In this document: in pieces, positions 7,233 through 15,911 of the stretch
How positions within the stretch are numbered: the stretch's first letter is position 1
Layout of the letters: each line of letters opens with the position of its first letter
NCBI GenBank assembly: GCA_017656135.1
Contig: JACDOJ010000014.1
Coordinates: 1 to 33,415 of the forward strand
Direction: 5' to 3'
Origin: Bacillota bacterium
Lineage (GTDB): Bacteria; Bacillota; UBA5301
Length of the DNA: 33,415 bases
The notes under the pieces: generated by a model
The model's input: only the letters and a program-made list of their open reading frames with translations
What the model was told of the DNA's origin: nothing
The model's database searches: none
Made by a program: the position numbers and the translations under genes

Positions 7233-8218
7233 GGCCTATCTATCCTTTTTACCGTTGTTCCGAATTGTTCCACCTTACTTATGAAAAACCAGGCATCTAT
7301 CTGGCCATGCTTCCGGAAAGCCTCAACCATGGCCTTGCCTACCTGCTCAGGGTCTTGGAGAGTCAAAGCCAGTACCGTGGGTCCGGAACCACTGATGGTG
7401 AAAGCCAGGGCGCCGCTGTTATAAGCAGCCTCTTCTACCTGTCGGTAGCCGGGAATCATCCCACTTCGGTAGGGAACATGCAGGGGACCTTGGATCAGAG
7501 AGCGCAGTTTAGAGTAGTTTTTTTCACCAAGAGAAAGGATCAACCCTGCTAGAAGCGCAGAATTTTCAACAGCAATTTTTAACGGAACCCTTTTTGGCAG
7601 TACCCTCCTGGCTTCTGAGGTGCTAACCTGTATCTCCGGGACTGCCAGCACAAAATGTAGTTCAGACGGCACTGAAAAGGGTACCCAGTCCAGTTCTCCG
7701 TCGGTCCCAGGCCAGGATAAACCGGCACCGCCGTAAAGAGCCGGCAAGACATTGTCAGGGTGGCCCTCCAGGTGGACCGCAGCTTTGGCCAGTGTCTCCT
7801 TCTCCAATGGAAATCCGGCTGAAGTTAATATCTCCTTCGCTAGGTACAAAGCGGCGACAATTCCGGCTGCGCTGCTGCCCAGCCCCCGGGAAAGAGGAAT
7901 TTTGTTCTTCATGACCACCTTGAGTCGCCTTGGAAGCACTTGGCGCTGGGCCAAAAGGTAGGCCAGAGCCTTGAAGAAGAGCTCTGCGCCAGATGCCACC
8001 AGGAGGCTCGCCCCTTCGCCGTAAACCTCTAGCTCGGTCTGGGTCTTAAGTTCGGCTTCAAAAGCCCTTTGGGAAGCAAACTTTCCGGTCACAGGTTCTT
8101 CCCAAAAAGCTTCAACTTCGTTATAGAGATCCAGGGCCAAGCCGACGCAGTCGAAACCTGGACCAAAGTTGGCTGTGGTTGCTGGTGTCCTGATGCGCGC
8201 TCCCTGCACCTTAATCAC
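7229..8218 (-). CDS. thrB: Homoserine kinase
   Basis: It phosphorylates homoserine to O-phosphohomoserine for threonine synthesis. This is a GHMP-family kinase of 329 aa with the early substrate motif [16 protein letters not shown] (11-26), the ATP-binding loop [11 protein letters not shown] (108-118) and a late glycine-rich motif ISGSGPT. The start is GTG at 8218, overlapping the end of thrC by 8 bp, and its stop overlaps lysC by 4 bp. These overlaps point to one co-translated message with hom, thrC and lysC. Confidence 0.95.
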   Translation of the reverse strand: MIKVQGARIRTPATTANFGPGFDCVGLALDLYNEVEAFWEEPVTGKFASQRAFEAELKTQTELEVYGEGASLLVASGAELFFKALAYLLAQRQVLPRRLKVVMKNKIPLSRGLGSSAAGIVAALYLAKEILTSAGFPLEKETLAKAAVHLEGHPDNVLPALYGGAGLSWPGTDGELDWVPFSVPSELHFVLAVPEIQVSTSEARRVLPKRVPLKIAVENSALLAGLILSLGEKNYSKLRSLIQGPLHVPYRSGMIPGYRQVEEAAYNSGALAFTISGSGPTVLALTLQDPEQVGKAMVEAFRKHGQIDAWFFISKVEQFGTTVKRIDRP

Positions 8219-9266
8219 CTAACACCAGGCCTCTAACGGCAGCGTAGTCGGCCGGAACAGTGATCACTTCTCCCGACTCTTTGATGGCATTATCAGGATC
8301 TTTCAGGCCGTGACCGGTGAGGACGCAGACTACCCGCGGATTAGGGTAATTTTCAAAGTAGCCCTGCTTTTGTAATTTGAGCAAACCTGCCACTGAAGCA
8401 GCCGAGGCCGGTTCACAGAAGACCCCGGTCTTTGCCGCCAAAAGCCGATAGGCTGCGAGAATCTCAGTGTCGGAAACCAGGTCGATTAACCCGCCGGATT
8501 CATCCCGAGCCGCAACTGCCTTTTCCCAACTGGCGGGGTTTCCGATCCGGATGGCGGTGGCCACGGTCTCCGGGTTTTCGATCCGGTGTCCTCGGACAAT
8601 CGGCGCTGCCCCTTCTGCTTGGAAGCCCAGCATCACCGGGAGGGTATTTGTCACTCCGGCACTGTGGTATTCCTTAAACCCCTTCCAGTAGGCGGTGATG
8701 TTTCCAGCGTTTCCTACCGGGATGCAGAGATGAGTCGGAGCTTCACTCCCTAGCTGATCACAGATTTCGAATGCCGCTGTTTTCTGCCCTTCAATTCGAT
8801 GGGGATTCAAGGAGTTGACCAGGGTGATCGGTTCATTTTCGGTAAGTTCTCTGACAATCTCCAGAGCGACATCAAAATTTCCTTCGATGGCTATGACCTT
8901 AGCGCCGTGGATTAAGGCCTGGGAGAGCTTCCCCATGGCAATGGCGCCTTTAGGAAGGACAACAAAAGAGCGCAAACCGGCTTTGGCGGCGTAAGCCGCT
9001 GCTGATGCCGAAGTGTTGCCGGTAGACGCACAGATCACCGCCTGTGATCCCGCCTCCACCGCTTTGGAGACGGCGACGGTCATCCCCCGGTCTTTGAAGG
9101 ATCCCGTGGGGTTGAGGCCTTCATACTTCAGGTAGACCGGAAAGTCAAAGCCCAAGGCCTCCCCCACCTCAAGCAAGGGAGTGTTGCCTTCCTGCAAAGT
9201 AATCACCGGGGTATTTTCATCCACCGGCAGGTACTCTCTGTACTGGTGAATCAATCCACGCCACAT
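8211..9266 (-). CDS. thrC: Threonine synthase
   Basis: This PLP enzyme converts O-phosphohomoserine to threonine. The 351-aa protein carries the PLP lysine in GSFKDRG (K58), the substrate loop EGNTPL (26-31), an [10 protein letters not shown] block and the phosphate-binding GNAGNI loop. It is the short bacterial/archaeal form, without the long N-terminal extension of the yeast/E. coli type. Its ATG shares one base with the hom stop codon (TGATG), giving direct translational coupling. Confidence 0.95.
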   Translation of the reverse strand: MWRGLIHQYREYLPVDENTPVITLQEGNTPLLEVGEALGFDFPVYLKYEGLNPTGSFKDRGMTVAVSKAVEAGSQAVICASTGNTSASAAAYAAKAGLRSFVVLPKGAIAMGKLSQALIHGAKVIAIEGNFDVALEIVRELTENEPITLVNSLNPHRIEGQKTAAFEICDQLGSEAPTHLCIPVGNAGNITAYWKGFKEYHSAGVTNTLPVMLGFQAEGAAPIVRGHRIENPETVATAIRIGNPASWEKAVAARDESGGLIDLVSDTEILAAYRLLAAKTGVFCEPASAASVAGLLKLQKQGYFENYPNPRVVCVLTGHGLKDPDNAIKESGEVITVPADYAAVRGLVLGD

Positions 9267-10561
9267 CAGGCCTCGCCCTCCACCCGGATGATATTGTCTA
9301 CGCTGTAAACGCAGTCCAACGCTTTGATGCCGCTGATGGCCCGCTCTAGGTTGGCCTCGGAGACCTCATGGGTCACAAAGACAAGGGGAACCGGCTCGCC
9401 TCTGCCCTGCTGAATCACAGACTGCAGGCTGACGTCGTTGGCCCCGAATTTTTGGGCGATCTGTCCTAAAACCCCGGGGCTGTCTTGGACCGAGATGCGG
9501 ATGTAGTACCTGGTCACCGTGTTGGCCATGGGAAGTTGTTTCTTCACATGCAGGCAGGAGCAGGCCTTTTTAGCCCCACTGTCCCTGGCCACGTCGATGA
9601 TATCTGAGCAGACGGCGCTGGCCGTCGGCAAGTCTCCGGCGCCCCGTCCGTAAAACATCAACTCTCCCACCGCATCTCCTTCTATATAGATGGCATTAAA
9701 GACATCGGAGACGGACGCCAAAGGATGGGAGTTAGGAATGAAAGTGGGATGGACCCGGGCCTCGATGCCGGCCGGGGTTTCTTTGGCTATGGCCAAAAGC
9801 TTCAAGGTGTAGCCCAACTGCCGGCCGTAGTCCAGGTCCACCGGGGTTACTTTGCGAATTCCCTCGGTGTAGACTCCAGCTAAGTCCAGCCGGGAACCGA
9901 AGGCGATGCTTCCCAAGATCAGCAGTTTGTAGGCGGCGTCATACCCGTCGATATCACTGGACGGATCGGCCTCGGCATACCCCTTGGCCTGGGCCTCCAT
10001 CAGTGCGCTCTCCAAGGAAACCCCCTCAGCCGTCATCTTAGTGAGGATATAGTTGGTAGTGCCGTTAATGATGCCCATGATTTTGGAAACTTGGTTGGCT
10101 GCCAGTGATTCTTTGAGGGCCTTGATCACCGGTATGCCTCCGGCCACACTGGCCTCAAAATGAAAGTGGACCCCTTTCTCATCAGCAAGGGAGAGAAGTT
10201 CCCGGCCGTTCTTGGCCAAGAGCTCTTTATTGGCAGTCACAATATGCTTACCGGCTTGAATGCTCCGGCGAATGTAACTGGAGGCTGGGTCAACTCCGCC
10301 CATTACCTCCACAATCAAATCGATCTCTGGATCATCCAAAATCTCGTTAAGGTTGGTGGTCAACAGCTCCGGCGGCACCTCCACGGCCCGCTTTTTTGTC
10401 AAGTCTCTCACCAGTATTTTTTTGATAACCAGTTTTCTACCGGTGCGTTGGGCCAACTCTTCCCCGTTTTTTTGGATGATTTGGAAGACTCCGCTGCCAA
10501 CTGTACCTAAACCTAAGAGTCCGATCTTCAGTGGTTCCACTTGTGCACCCCGCTCGTCCAT
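9266..10561 (-). CDS. hom: Homoserine dehydrogenase
   Basis: It reduces aspartate semialdehyde to homoserine, the branch point to threonine and methionine. The 431-aa frame has an NAD(P)-binding GLGTVGSG (17-24), the catalytic-region motifs INGTTNYIL and AYKLLILG, and a C-terminal ACT domain (about 353-428) that probably senses threonine. It is first in the hom-thrC-thrB-lysC operon. The ATG at 10561 has no Shine-Dalgarno, and only about 15 nt of leader would remain after the TATAAT at 10583-10588. The GTG at 10540 (codon 8) fits the family start better and may be the true one. Confidence 0.95.
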   Translation of the reverse strand: MDERGAQVEPLKIGLLGLGTVGSGVFQIIQKNGEELAQRTGRKLVIKKILVRDLTKKRAVEVPPELLTTNLNEILDDPEIDLIVEVMGGVDPASSYIRRSIQAGKHIVTANKELLAKNGRELLSLADEKGVHFHFEASVAGGIPVIKALKESLAANQVSKIMGIINGTTNYILTKMTAEGVSLESALMEAQAKGYAEADPSSDIDGYDAAYKLLILGSIAFGSRLDLAGVYTEGIRKVTPVDLDYGRQLGYTLKLLAIAKETPAGIEARVHPTFIPNSHPLASVSDVFNAIYIEGDAVGELMFYGRGAGDLPTASAVCSDIIDVARDSGAKKACSCLHVKKQLPMANTVTRYYIRISVQDSPGVLGQIAQKFGANDVSLQSVIQQGRGEPVPLVFVTHEVSEANLERAISGIKALDCVYSVDNIIRVEGEA

Positions 10562-10582
10562 GGAATGTATAATTTAATTCCC

Positions 10583-10611
10583 ATTATACAAAATAGTGCA
10601 ATATCCTTCCA
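10583..10611 (-). promoter_or_regulatory. Possible promoter of the hom operon
   Basis: A perfect TATAAT on the minus strand (10588-10583) lies between the spoIVA terminator and hom. The -35 region at 17-bp spacing (TGGAAG) is a poor match, so an activator or a weak promoter is possible. I see no T-box or lysine riboswitch in this short gap. Confidence 0.4.
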
Positions 10612-10617
10612 GCTAAA

Positions 10618-10641
10618 GAAAAAAACCGGGTCAAAAACCCG
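10618..10641 (-). terminator. Terminator of spoIVA
   Basis: On the minus strand CCGGGT (10641-10636) pairs with ACCCGG (10630-10625) across a short T-rich loop and is followed by at least six T's. It lies about 30 bp after the spoIVA stop and separates the sporulation gene from the threonine operon. Confidence 0.85.
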
Positions 10642-10669
10642 GCTTTCTCAAAGTGTAATCTGGCAATTG

Positions 10670-12148
10670 TTACAGGATGATGCAGATCAGCCCGCCGCTG
10701 CCTTCGTTGACAATCCTGGTCAGAGTCTCCCGCAATTTCTCCTGAGCGTTTTCCGGCATCTGGTACAACTTATTCTGGATGCCCTCTTCCACAAATTCAT
10801 GGAGGGGTTTGCCCAGGAAGACGGAGTTCCAGAGGGCGGTGGCATCTTTTTCGAATTCCTCGGTCAAATACCGGAGCATCTCCTGGCCCTGGCGCTCATT
10901 GCCCACGAAGGGGATGACTTCAGTCTTCAGGTCGGTCTGAATGATATGCAAGGATGGTGCCCCCGCTTTGAGCCTGATCCCAAAACGCCCGCCTTGCCGG
11001 AAGAGCTCCGGTTCTTCGAAGACGATATCCTCAATGCTGGGCGGAACGATGCCGTAGCCTTTCTCCTCCACTTCCGCCATGGCGGCTGCTACTCTATCAT
11101 ACTTCTTCTTGGTGGTTGCCATCTCCACCATTAGGGTCAGCATATCGAGCTCACCATCGATAGAGAAACCGGTGAGGTCTTTGACAACCTCATAGAAGAG
11201 GTCTTTCTTGATTTCGGCGTCGATGAGAACCCGGCCGGAGCCCAAATCCACCTCGACCACTTCAGCATTGGTAATGAAGTCCAGTTCCTTGAGGGCCGCG
11301 GCCACTTGGTAGGTGTCATTGACTTTGCCCACGGTTTCAATTTGTTCGAAACCTGCCTCATATGCCGTTTGCCGCAGCCAGTAGTCAGGCTGTAGAGCAT
11401 CGAGCCATTTGGAGTAGCGCAAGGCCACTTCCCGGACAGGAAACTCATGGAGAATGAGATTTAAAAGGTCGTAAATATCGTCGGTTTTCATTTTCAGGCA
11501 GTCCATGACGCTGACTGCCACACCGTGCTTGGCGCTTAAGCTGGCCGCCAACTTCTGAGTTTCCTCAGCCCTGGGCCGAGTGGTGTTCAGGATGATCACA
11601 AAGGGTTTGCCCAGTTCTTTCAGTTCGCTGATGACTCTCTCCTCGGCATGGATGTAGTTTTCCCGCGGGATGTCGGTTATGGATCCGTCGGTGACGACCA
11701 CCAGCCCGATGGTGGAGTGTTCGGTGATCACTTTGCGGGTACCGATCTCAGCGGCCTGGGCAAAGGGAATCGGGTCATCGTACCAGGGTGTATTGACTAA
11801 CCTGGGTCCCATGTCATCGGCATACCCAACGGCACCCGAAACGGCGTACCCCACACAGTCCACCAGACGCACTTTAGGAGCAAGCCCTTCGCCTAGGTCA
11901 ATTTTGACCGCTTCATCAGGAACGAATTTCGGCTCAGTGGTCATGATGGTCTTGCCTGAGCCACTTTGGGGGAGTTCATCCTTAGTTCTATTCTTGACGG
12001 CGGCATCCCCAATATTAGGAAGCACCAAAAGCTCCATGAAGCGCTTGATAAACGTGGACTTCCCTGTACGAACCGGTCCCACCACACCTAGGTAGATGTC
12101 GCCACCGGTACGTTCCGTAATGTCCTTGAATAAATCAAATTTTTCCAT
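10670..12148 (-). CDS. spoIVA: Stage IV sporulation protein A (spore coat morphogenetic ATPase)
   Basis: SpoIVA polymerises on the forespore surface, using ATP, to make the basement layer on which the coat is built; it is anchored by SpoVM. The 492 residues equal the length of the B. subtilis protein. The Walker A motif GPVRTGKST (24-32, Lys30) is intact, and the C-terminal part ends in the hydrophobic tail GGLICIIL that is typical of the family. The ATG has AGGAGGGAAGG upstream. A likely sigma-E promoter lies 118-145 bp upstream, and a terminator follows. It marks the host as an endospore former. Confidence 0.98.
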   Translation of the reverse strand: MEKFDLFKDITERTGGDIYLGVVGPVRTGKSTFIKRFMELLVLPNIGDAAVKNRTKDELPQSGSGKTIMTTEPKFVPDEAVKIDLGEGLAPKVRLVDCVGYAVSGAVGYADDMGPRLVNTPWYDDPIPFAQAAEIGTRKVITEHSTIGLVVVTDGSITDIPRENYIHAEERVISELKELGKPFVIILNTTRPRAEETQKLAASLSAKHGVAVSVMDCLKMKTDDIYDLLNLILHEFPVREVALRYSKWLDALQPDYWLRQTAYEAGFEQIETVGKVNDTYQVAAALKELDFITNAEVVEVDLGSGRVLIDAEIKKDLFYEVVKDLTGFSIDGELDMLTLMVEMATTKKKYDRVAAAMAEVEEKGYGIVPPSIEDIVFEEPELFRQGGRFGIRLKAGAPSLHIIQTDLKTEVIPFVGNERQGQEMLRYLTEEFEKDATALWNSVFLGKPLHEFVEEGIQNKLYQMPENAQEKLRETLTRIVNEGSGGLICIIL

Positions 12149-12265
12149 TAAAACCTTCCCTCCTCAGAACTCGTGTAGAGGAACCAACGGGGATGAGCGC
12201 CGCTTATGCCGATGGTCTCTAAATAGCTTGTAAAGAAATAAGCCTCTCCCCTCAGTAGCACTAAA

Positions 12266-12293
12266 TATATATGTGAGCCCCGTCCGAATATAT
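12266..12293 (-). promoter_or_regulatory. Likely sigma-E promoter of spoIVA
   Basis: On the minus strand ATATATT (12293-12287) and CATATATA (12273-12266) are separated by 13 bp. This resembles the sigma-E pattern (ATATT, 13-14 bp, CATACA-T). spoIVA is a sigma-E gene in B. subtilis. The 180-bp gap before spoIVA is otherwise non-coding. Confidence 0.5.
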
Positions 12294-12328
12294 CACTGAA
12301 ATGAAAAAATTCGTTTTTCTTAAGGAGG

Positions 12329-12946
12329 TCAGGTTTTGAGGGCGAGGGTGGAAAAATCTGCTGAGTCCCGCCAGAGGGTCTCTGAGCCGCTGAGGGTATA
12401 CACCTTCTCCAAGATGCCCTGGGACACGTCCAGTACCACCAGCTGAACTCGGATGGAACCGGTCTCTTTGAGCCCACCGAGCCTATGCACAGCTAGGCTG
12501 ATCTCCACAGTATAACCGGTTTTAGAGGGAAGGAGGGTTGCGGCGAGCCACGGAACAGGAGGAAAAACCAGAGTCCGGCCGGGCTGAGCAAGATAAGTGA
12601 TGCTGAACTCAAAGGACTCCCGGCCTTCTAAAAGCAGCAGGACGGTGTCGTTGGTCAAAAAATCAGGGTGAAGGTAGTCATTAAACTCAGGGGTTGAATC
12701 GGAAACTTTAAGTGCAAAATGCAAAAAGACTCCATCGTAGGCAGAGGCCCATAGAGGAGGATTTTTTGTATCGGTACCGGTCAGAGGCCGGAAGGATGAG
12801 TCGGGCCAATCAGTGAGACGACCGTCAGGGACCACTAGCCCCCGGGGGACAGGTTCAAGGGTGAACTCAGCTGCTGTTGTCCTCCCAACGGCCAAGAGCA
12901 AAGCAACTAGTAACAGGGCTAAGATTCTGACGGTCTTAGGCGGCAT
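12329..12946 (-). CDS. Secreted protein with a CBM9/DOMON-like domain
   Basis: This 205-aa protein has a clear signal peptide (basic start, Leu/Ala-rich core 8-20, likely cleavage after TTA-A near 25). The rest looks like one beta-sandwich domain. A DGRLTDWPDSS block (about 41-51), an AYDGVFLHFALKVSD block (about 69-83) and TNDTVLLLLEG (about 98-108) follow the pattern of family-9 carbohydrate-binding-like domains. I do not recognise a specific family and see no catalytic motif. It sits between gpsA (4-bp gap) and spoIVA; B. subtilis has the unrelated-looking yphE/yphF genes at that place. A role at the cell or spore surface is inference. Confidence 0.7.
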   Translation of the reverse strand: MPPKTVRILALLLVALLLAVGRTTAAEFTLEPVPRGLVVPDGRLTDWPDSSFRPLTGTDTKNPPLWASAYDGVFLHFALKVSDSTPEFNDYLHPDFLTNDTVLLLLEGRESFEFSITYLAQPGRTLVFPPVPWLAATLLPSKTGYTVEISLAVHRLGGLKETGSIRVQLVVLDVSQGILEKVYTLSGSETLWRDSADFSTLALKT

Positions 12947-12950
12947 TTTC

Positions 12951-13991
12951 TCATCCCCGCAGGATGTAGGATGCTAAGATGTAGGACTCCTCTTCTCTGG
13001 TGGCATCCCGTTCCATCAAATCGATTACTGCTTGTCCAGGGTCTTTATCTTCGAAGAGAATAGCGTGGACTTGGGCGGTGATAGGCAGTTCGATGTTATT
13101 CCGACGCCCCAACTCGTAGGCGGCTTGGGTGGTATAGACCCCTTCCACTACCATATTTGTGGATTCCAGAACCTCCTTGAGGGTCTTACCACCTCCAATG
13201 GCTCTGCCGGCACGGGCATTGCGGCTGTGCTGGCTGGTACAGGTGGCAATGAGGTCCCCCATCCCGGCTAACCCGGAAAAAGTCAAAGGATCGGCGCCCA
13301 TGCTTACTCCCAGCCGGGCTATTTCGGCGAGGCCTCTGGTCATCAAAGCTGCTTTCGTATTGTCGCCGAAACCCAGTCCATCGGCGATTCCGGCAGCCAA
13401 AGCAATGACGTTCTTCATCGACCCGGCAACCTCCACTCCGGTGAGATCGTTATTGGTGTAAACCCGAAAGTGCCGGGAAATCAGGAGTCCTTGGGCCTCA
13501 GCTGCCACTTCGTGCCGGGTGGCGCTGACCACCGTGGCACTGGGGATCTGCCTGCCCACCTCCTCAGCGTGGTTGGGGCCGGAAAGGACGCCGATCTGCC
13601 CGTGGAACTCTTCAGGCAGCACATCCCTGGCCACCTCGGACATTAACTTAAGGGTTTTATCCTCGATTCCCTTGGAGGCGATAAACAGAATCTGGTCCGC
13701 CGAGAGAAAGGGGGCCGCGGTATTTAATGTCTTCCGTAGGGCCTGAGCTGGGACAACAAATAAAACCAGCTTGGCCCCGAAAATGACTTCCTCCAGATCG
13801 CTGGAGATCGTTATCTCCTGAGGAATAGTGATTCCAGGCAAATACTCCCGGTTTTCCCGCTCTGCGTTAAGTCGTTTGGCCTTTTCCGGGTTTCGGGCCC
13901 AGAGGGAGACGGTATTTCCAGCGGCCTGGGCAATGATGGAAAGAGCGGTTCCCCAACCTCCGGCACCGATAACAGCTATCTTATTTTGCAT
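12951..13991 (-). CDS. gpsA: Glycerol-3-phosphate dehydrogenase [NAD(P)+]
   Basis: It reduces dihydroxyacetone phosphate to sn-glycerol-3-phosphate, the backbone of phospholipids. It has an N-terminal NAD motif GAGGWGTA, a VLSGPNHAEE block, and the C-terminal KNVIALAAGIADGLGFG region with the catalytic Lys. I start it at the ATG at 13991 (346 aa) rather than the upstream TTG, because AAGGTGAG precedes it and GpsA proteins begin just before the NAD fold. It overlaps the end of plsY by 11 bp. PlsY uses its product, so the pair supplies lysophosphatidate. Confidence 0.96.
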   Translation of the reverse strand: MQNKIAVIGAGGWGTALSIIAQAAGNTVSLWARNPEKAKRLNAERENREYLPGITIPQEITISSDLEEVIFGAKLVLFVVPAQALRKTLNTAAPFLSADQILFIASKGIEDKTLKLMSEVARDVLPEEFHGQIGVLSGPNHAEEVGRQIPSATVVSATRHEVAAEAQGLLISRHFRVYTNNDLTGVEVAGSMKNVIALAAGIADGLGFGDNTKAALMTRGLAEIARLGVSMGADPLTFSGLAGMGDLIATCTSQHSRNARAGRAIGGGKTLKEVLESTNMVVEGVYTTQAAYELGRRNNIELPITAQVHAILFEDKDPGQAVIDLMERDATREEESYILASYILRG

Positions 13992-14592
13992 TGCGCTTCT
14001 CACCTTTTTGTCCAAGTTTTAACTCCTTCCCTGCCAGAAGACGCTGGATATTGGGGCGGTGCCTGTAGACGGCCAACAGGCCTAACAAGAGAGCAAATGC
14101 GATGTAAGGCAGGGAATAGCCTAAAACGGCTACCAGCACAGGAAAAGACAAAGCTGCCGTGATCGAAGCCAAGGAGACGTAGCGAAAGAGAAAAAGCATT
14201 GTTGCCCAGATCAATAGTAAAAGGCCCACAACTTCCGGCATCAAAGCCAGAATTGCCCCAGCTGAGGTTGCTATGCCCCGTCCGCCTTTGAAACCCAGAA
14301 AGAGAGTGTAGTTATGGCCCAAAGCTACCACTACAGCGGCAACCAGGGGCAGGTACGTCCAAGACGCTGTAAGCTGAACCAATTTAACGGCCAGATAGCC
14401 CTTGGCCAAATCACCGATCAGAACCGGGATACCCAGTTTGGGACCGAAGGTCCGCAACACGTTGGTAAAGCCAATGTTCCCACTGCCGTACTCCCGGACA
14501 TCCTTGCCGGTGACCAGCTTCGGCAGCAAGTAACCGAAGGGGATTGCCCCTAAGAAGTAGGCGAGTAAGAGATGTAGTAGAGAGTTCATCAT
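13981..14592 (-). CDS. plsY: Glycerol-3-phosphate acyltransferase (acyl-phosphate dependent)
   Basis: This integral membrane enzyme transfers an acyl chain from acyl-phosphate to position 1 of glycerol-3-phosphate. The 203 aa hold about five hydrophobic helices and the conserved motifs GSGNIGFTNVLRTFG (near 36-50), GHNYTLFLGFKGGRGIATS and a late R-H-x-x-N-I-x-R-L block. The ATG overlaps the der stop (ATGA), with a second ATG one codon later. The operon order der-plsY-gpsA is common in Firmicutes. Confidence 0.96.
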   Translation of the reverse strand: MMNSLLHLLLAYFLGAIPFGYLLPKLVTGKDVREYGSGNIGFTNVLRTFGPKLGIPVLIGDLAKGYLAVKLVQLTASWTYLPLVAAVVVALGHNYTLFLGFKGGRGIATSAGAILALMPEVVGLLLLIWATMLFLFRYVSLASITAALSFPVLVAVLGYSLPYIAFALLLGLLAVYRHRPNIQRLLAGKELKLGQKGEKRNAK

Positions 14593-15911
14593 TTTTTACG
14601 TCTATCCTTTTCGTTGAGCTTGAAAACTATGGGTGTGCCCTCAAAGCCAAAAGCCGTTCGCAATTGATTCTCTAAGTACCGTTCGTAGGAAAAATGCATC
14701 AGGTTGCGGTCATTGACGAAGAGGGCAAAGGTAGGTGGCTTGACCCCTACCTGGGTGATGTATTTGATCTTCAATCGTTTGTCCTTGTAAGTCGGAGGAG
14801 CATGCCTTAAGACCGCTTCCTCTAATACTCTATTTAGTTCCGCAGTAGGCACTCTCCTGTTCTGTTGTTCTGAGACATACTGAACCAGGTCCATTAATTC
14901 CGGCACCCGCTGCCCGGTCTTAGCCGAAATGAAGATCAACGGAGCGTACAGCAGGTAGGCGAAGTGGTTACGCACCTCTTTTTCGTACTCCAGGTAGGTC
15001 TGGGAGTCTTTCTTGATGGTGTCCCACTTGTTCACGGCAATGATGATGCCCTTGCCGGCATCATGGGCATAACCGACAATCTTTTGGTCCTGGACGGTGG
15101 CGGGTTCATTGGCGTCCACTACCAAGATCACGATATCCGATTGTTCTATTACCCGCATAGCCCGGAGGACGCTGTAGTACTCCACCGACTCGGCGATTTT
15201 CGGCCGTCGGCGAATCCCCGCGGTGTCTACCAGGAGATAATGCTGTCCTTTCCAGATCAAAGGGGTGTCCACCGCATCCCTGGTGGTGCCGGCAATATCA
15301 CTGACGATAACACGTTCGGTACCGATGATCCTATTCACCAGTGAGGATTTCCCTACATTGGGCCTGCCTACCACGGCGATTTTGATGATGGCCGGCTCCT
15401 CGGCTTCGGTCTTTTCCGGCAGGAGCTTGACCACTTCATCCAGGAGATCTCCGGTGCCAATTCCATGCAGTGCGCTCGAAGGAAAAAGCTTTTCGAAACC
15501 TAACTCGTAAAACTCGTAGATTTCTTTACTATCTAAGTTATTGTCCAGCTTATTGACAACCACCAGTACCGGTTTTTGGGCCTTCCGAAGGATCTGAGCT
15601 ACCTCTTTATCCTGGGGGGTGATTCCGGTCTTGCCGTCAACTACAAACAGCAGGAGATCGGCTTCGGCCACAGCCAGTTCGGCCTGTTTCTTGACTTGGG
15701 TGGCGATTAAATCGCTCTCTCCAAAATCGATTCCACCGGTATCAACCAGGACAAAACTGCGGTCGTTCCACTCTACTGTGCGATAAATTCGGTCCCTGGT
15801 CACACCGGGGGTTTCCTCCACTATGGCCCAGCGGTCCTGGACCAGTCGATTGAATAACGTGGACTTACCCACATTTGGTCTGCCAACGATGGCAACAACT
15901 GGTTTACTCAT
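14589..15911 (-). CDS. der: Ribosome biogenesis GTPase Der (EngA)
   Basis: This tandem GTPase is needed for maturation of the 50S subunit. Its 440 aa contain two G domains with P-loops GRPNVGKST (10-18) and GRPNVGKSS (182-190). Each domain also has a DT(A/G)G motif and an NK-type specificity motif (NKLD 120-123 and NKWD later). A C-terminal KH-like domain (about 355-435) ends in a basic tail. The start overlaps the DUF512 gene by 8 bp, with AGAGGTG upstream. Confidence 0.97.
   Translation of the reverse strand: MSKPVVAIVGRPNVGKSTLFNRLVQDRWAIVEETPGVTRDRIYRTVEWNDRSFVLVDTGGIDFGESDLIATQVKKQAELAVAEADLLLFVVDGKTGITPQDKEVAQILRKAQKPVLVVVNKLDNNLDSKEIYEFYELGFEKLFPSSALHGIGTGDLLDEVVKLLPEKTEAEEPAIIKIAVVGRPNVGKSSLVNRIIGTERVIVSDIAGTTRDAVDTPLIWKGQHYLLVDTAGIRRRPKIAESVEYYSVLRAMRVIEQSDIVILVVDANEPATVQDQKIVGYAHDAGKGIIIAVNKWDTIKKDSQTYLEYEKEVRNHFAYLLYAPLIFISAKTGQRVPELMDLVQYVSEQQNRRVPTAELNRVLEEAVLRHAPPTYKDKRLKIKYITQVGVKPPTFALFVNDRNLMHFSYERYLENQLRTAFGFEGTPIVFKLNEKDRRKK

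Noticed and set aside
10562-10617. Possible T-box, SAM or lysine riboswitch ahead of hom
   Set aside because: The gap between the spoIVA terminator and hom is under 60 bp and shows no T-box sequence, conserved stems or antiterminator.
10541-11134. 197-codon plus-strand open frame
   Set aside because: It is antisense to the certain spoIVA gene and runs through its terminator. It has no good ribosome site and a protein composition unlike any family.
12148-12477. 109-codon minus-strand frame before spoIVA
   Set aside because: It overlaps the secreted CBM9-like gene in another frame, has no ribosome site, and covers the likely sigma-E promoter.
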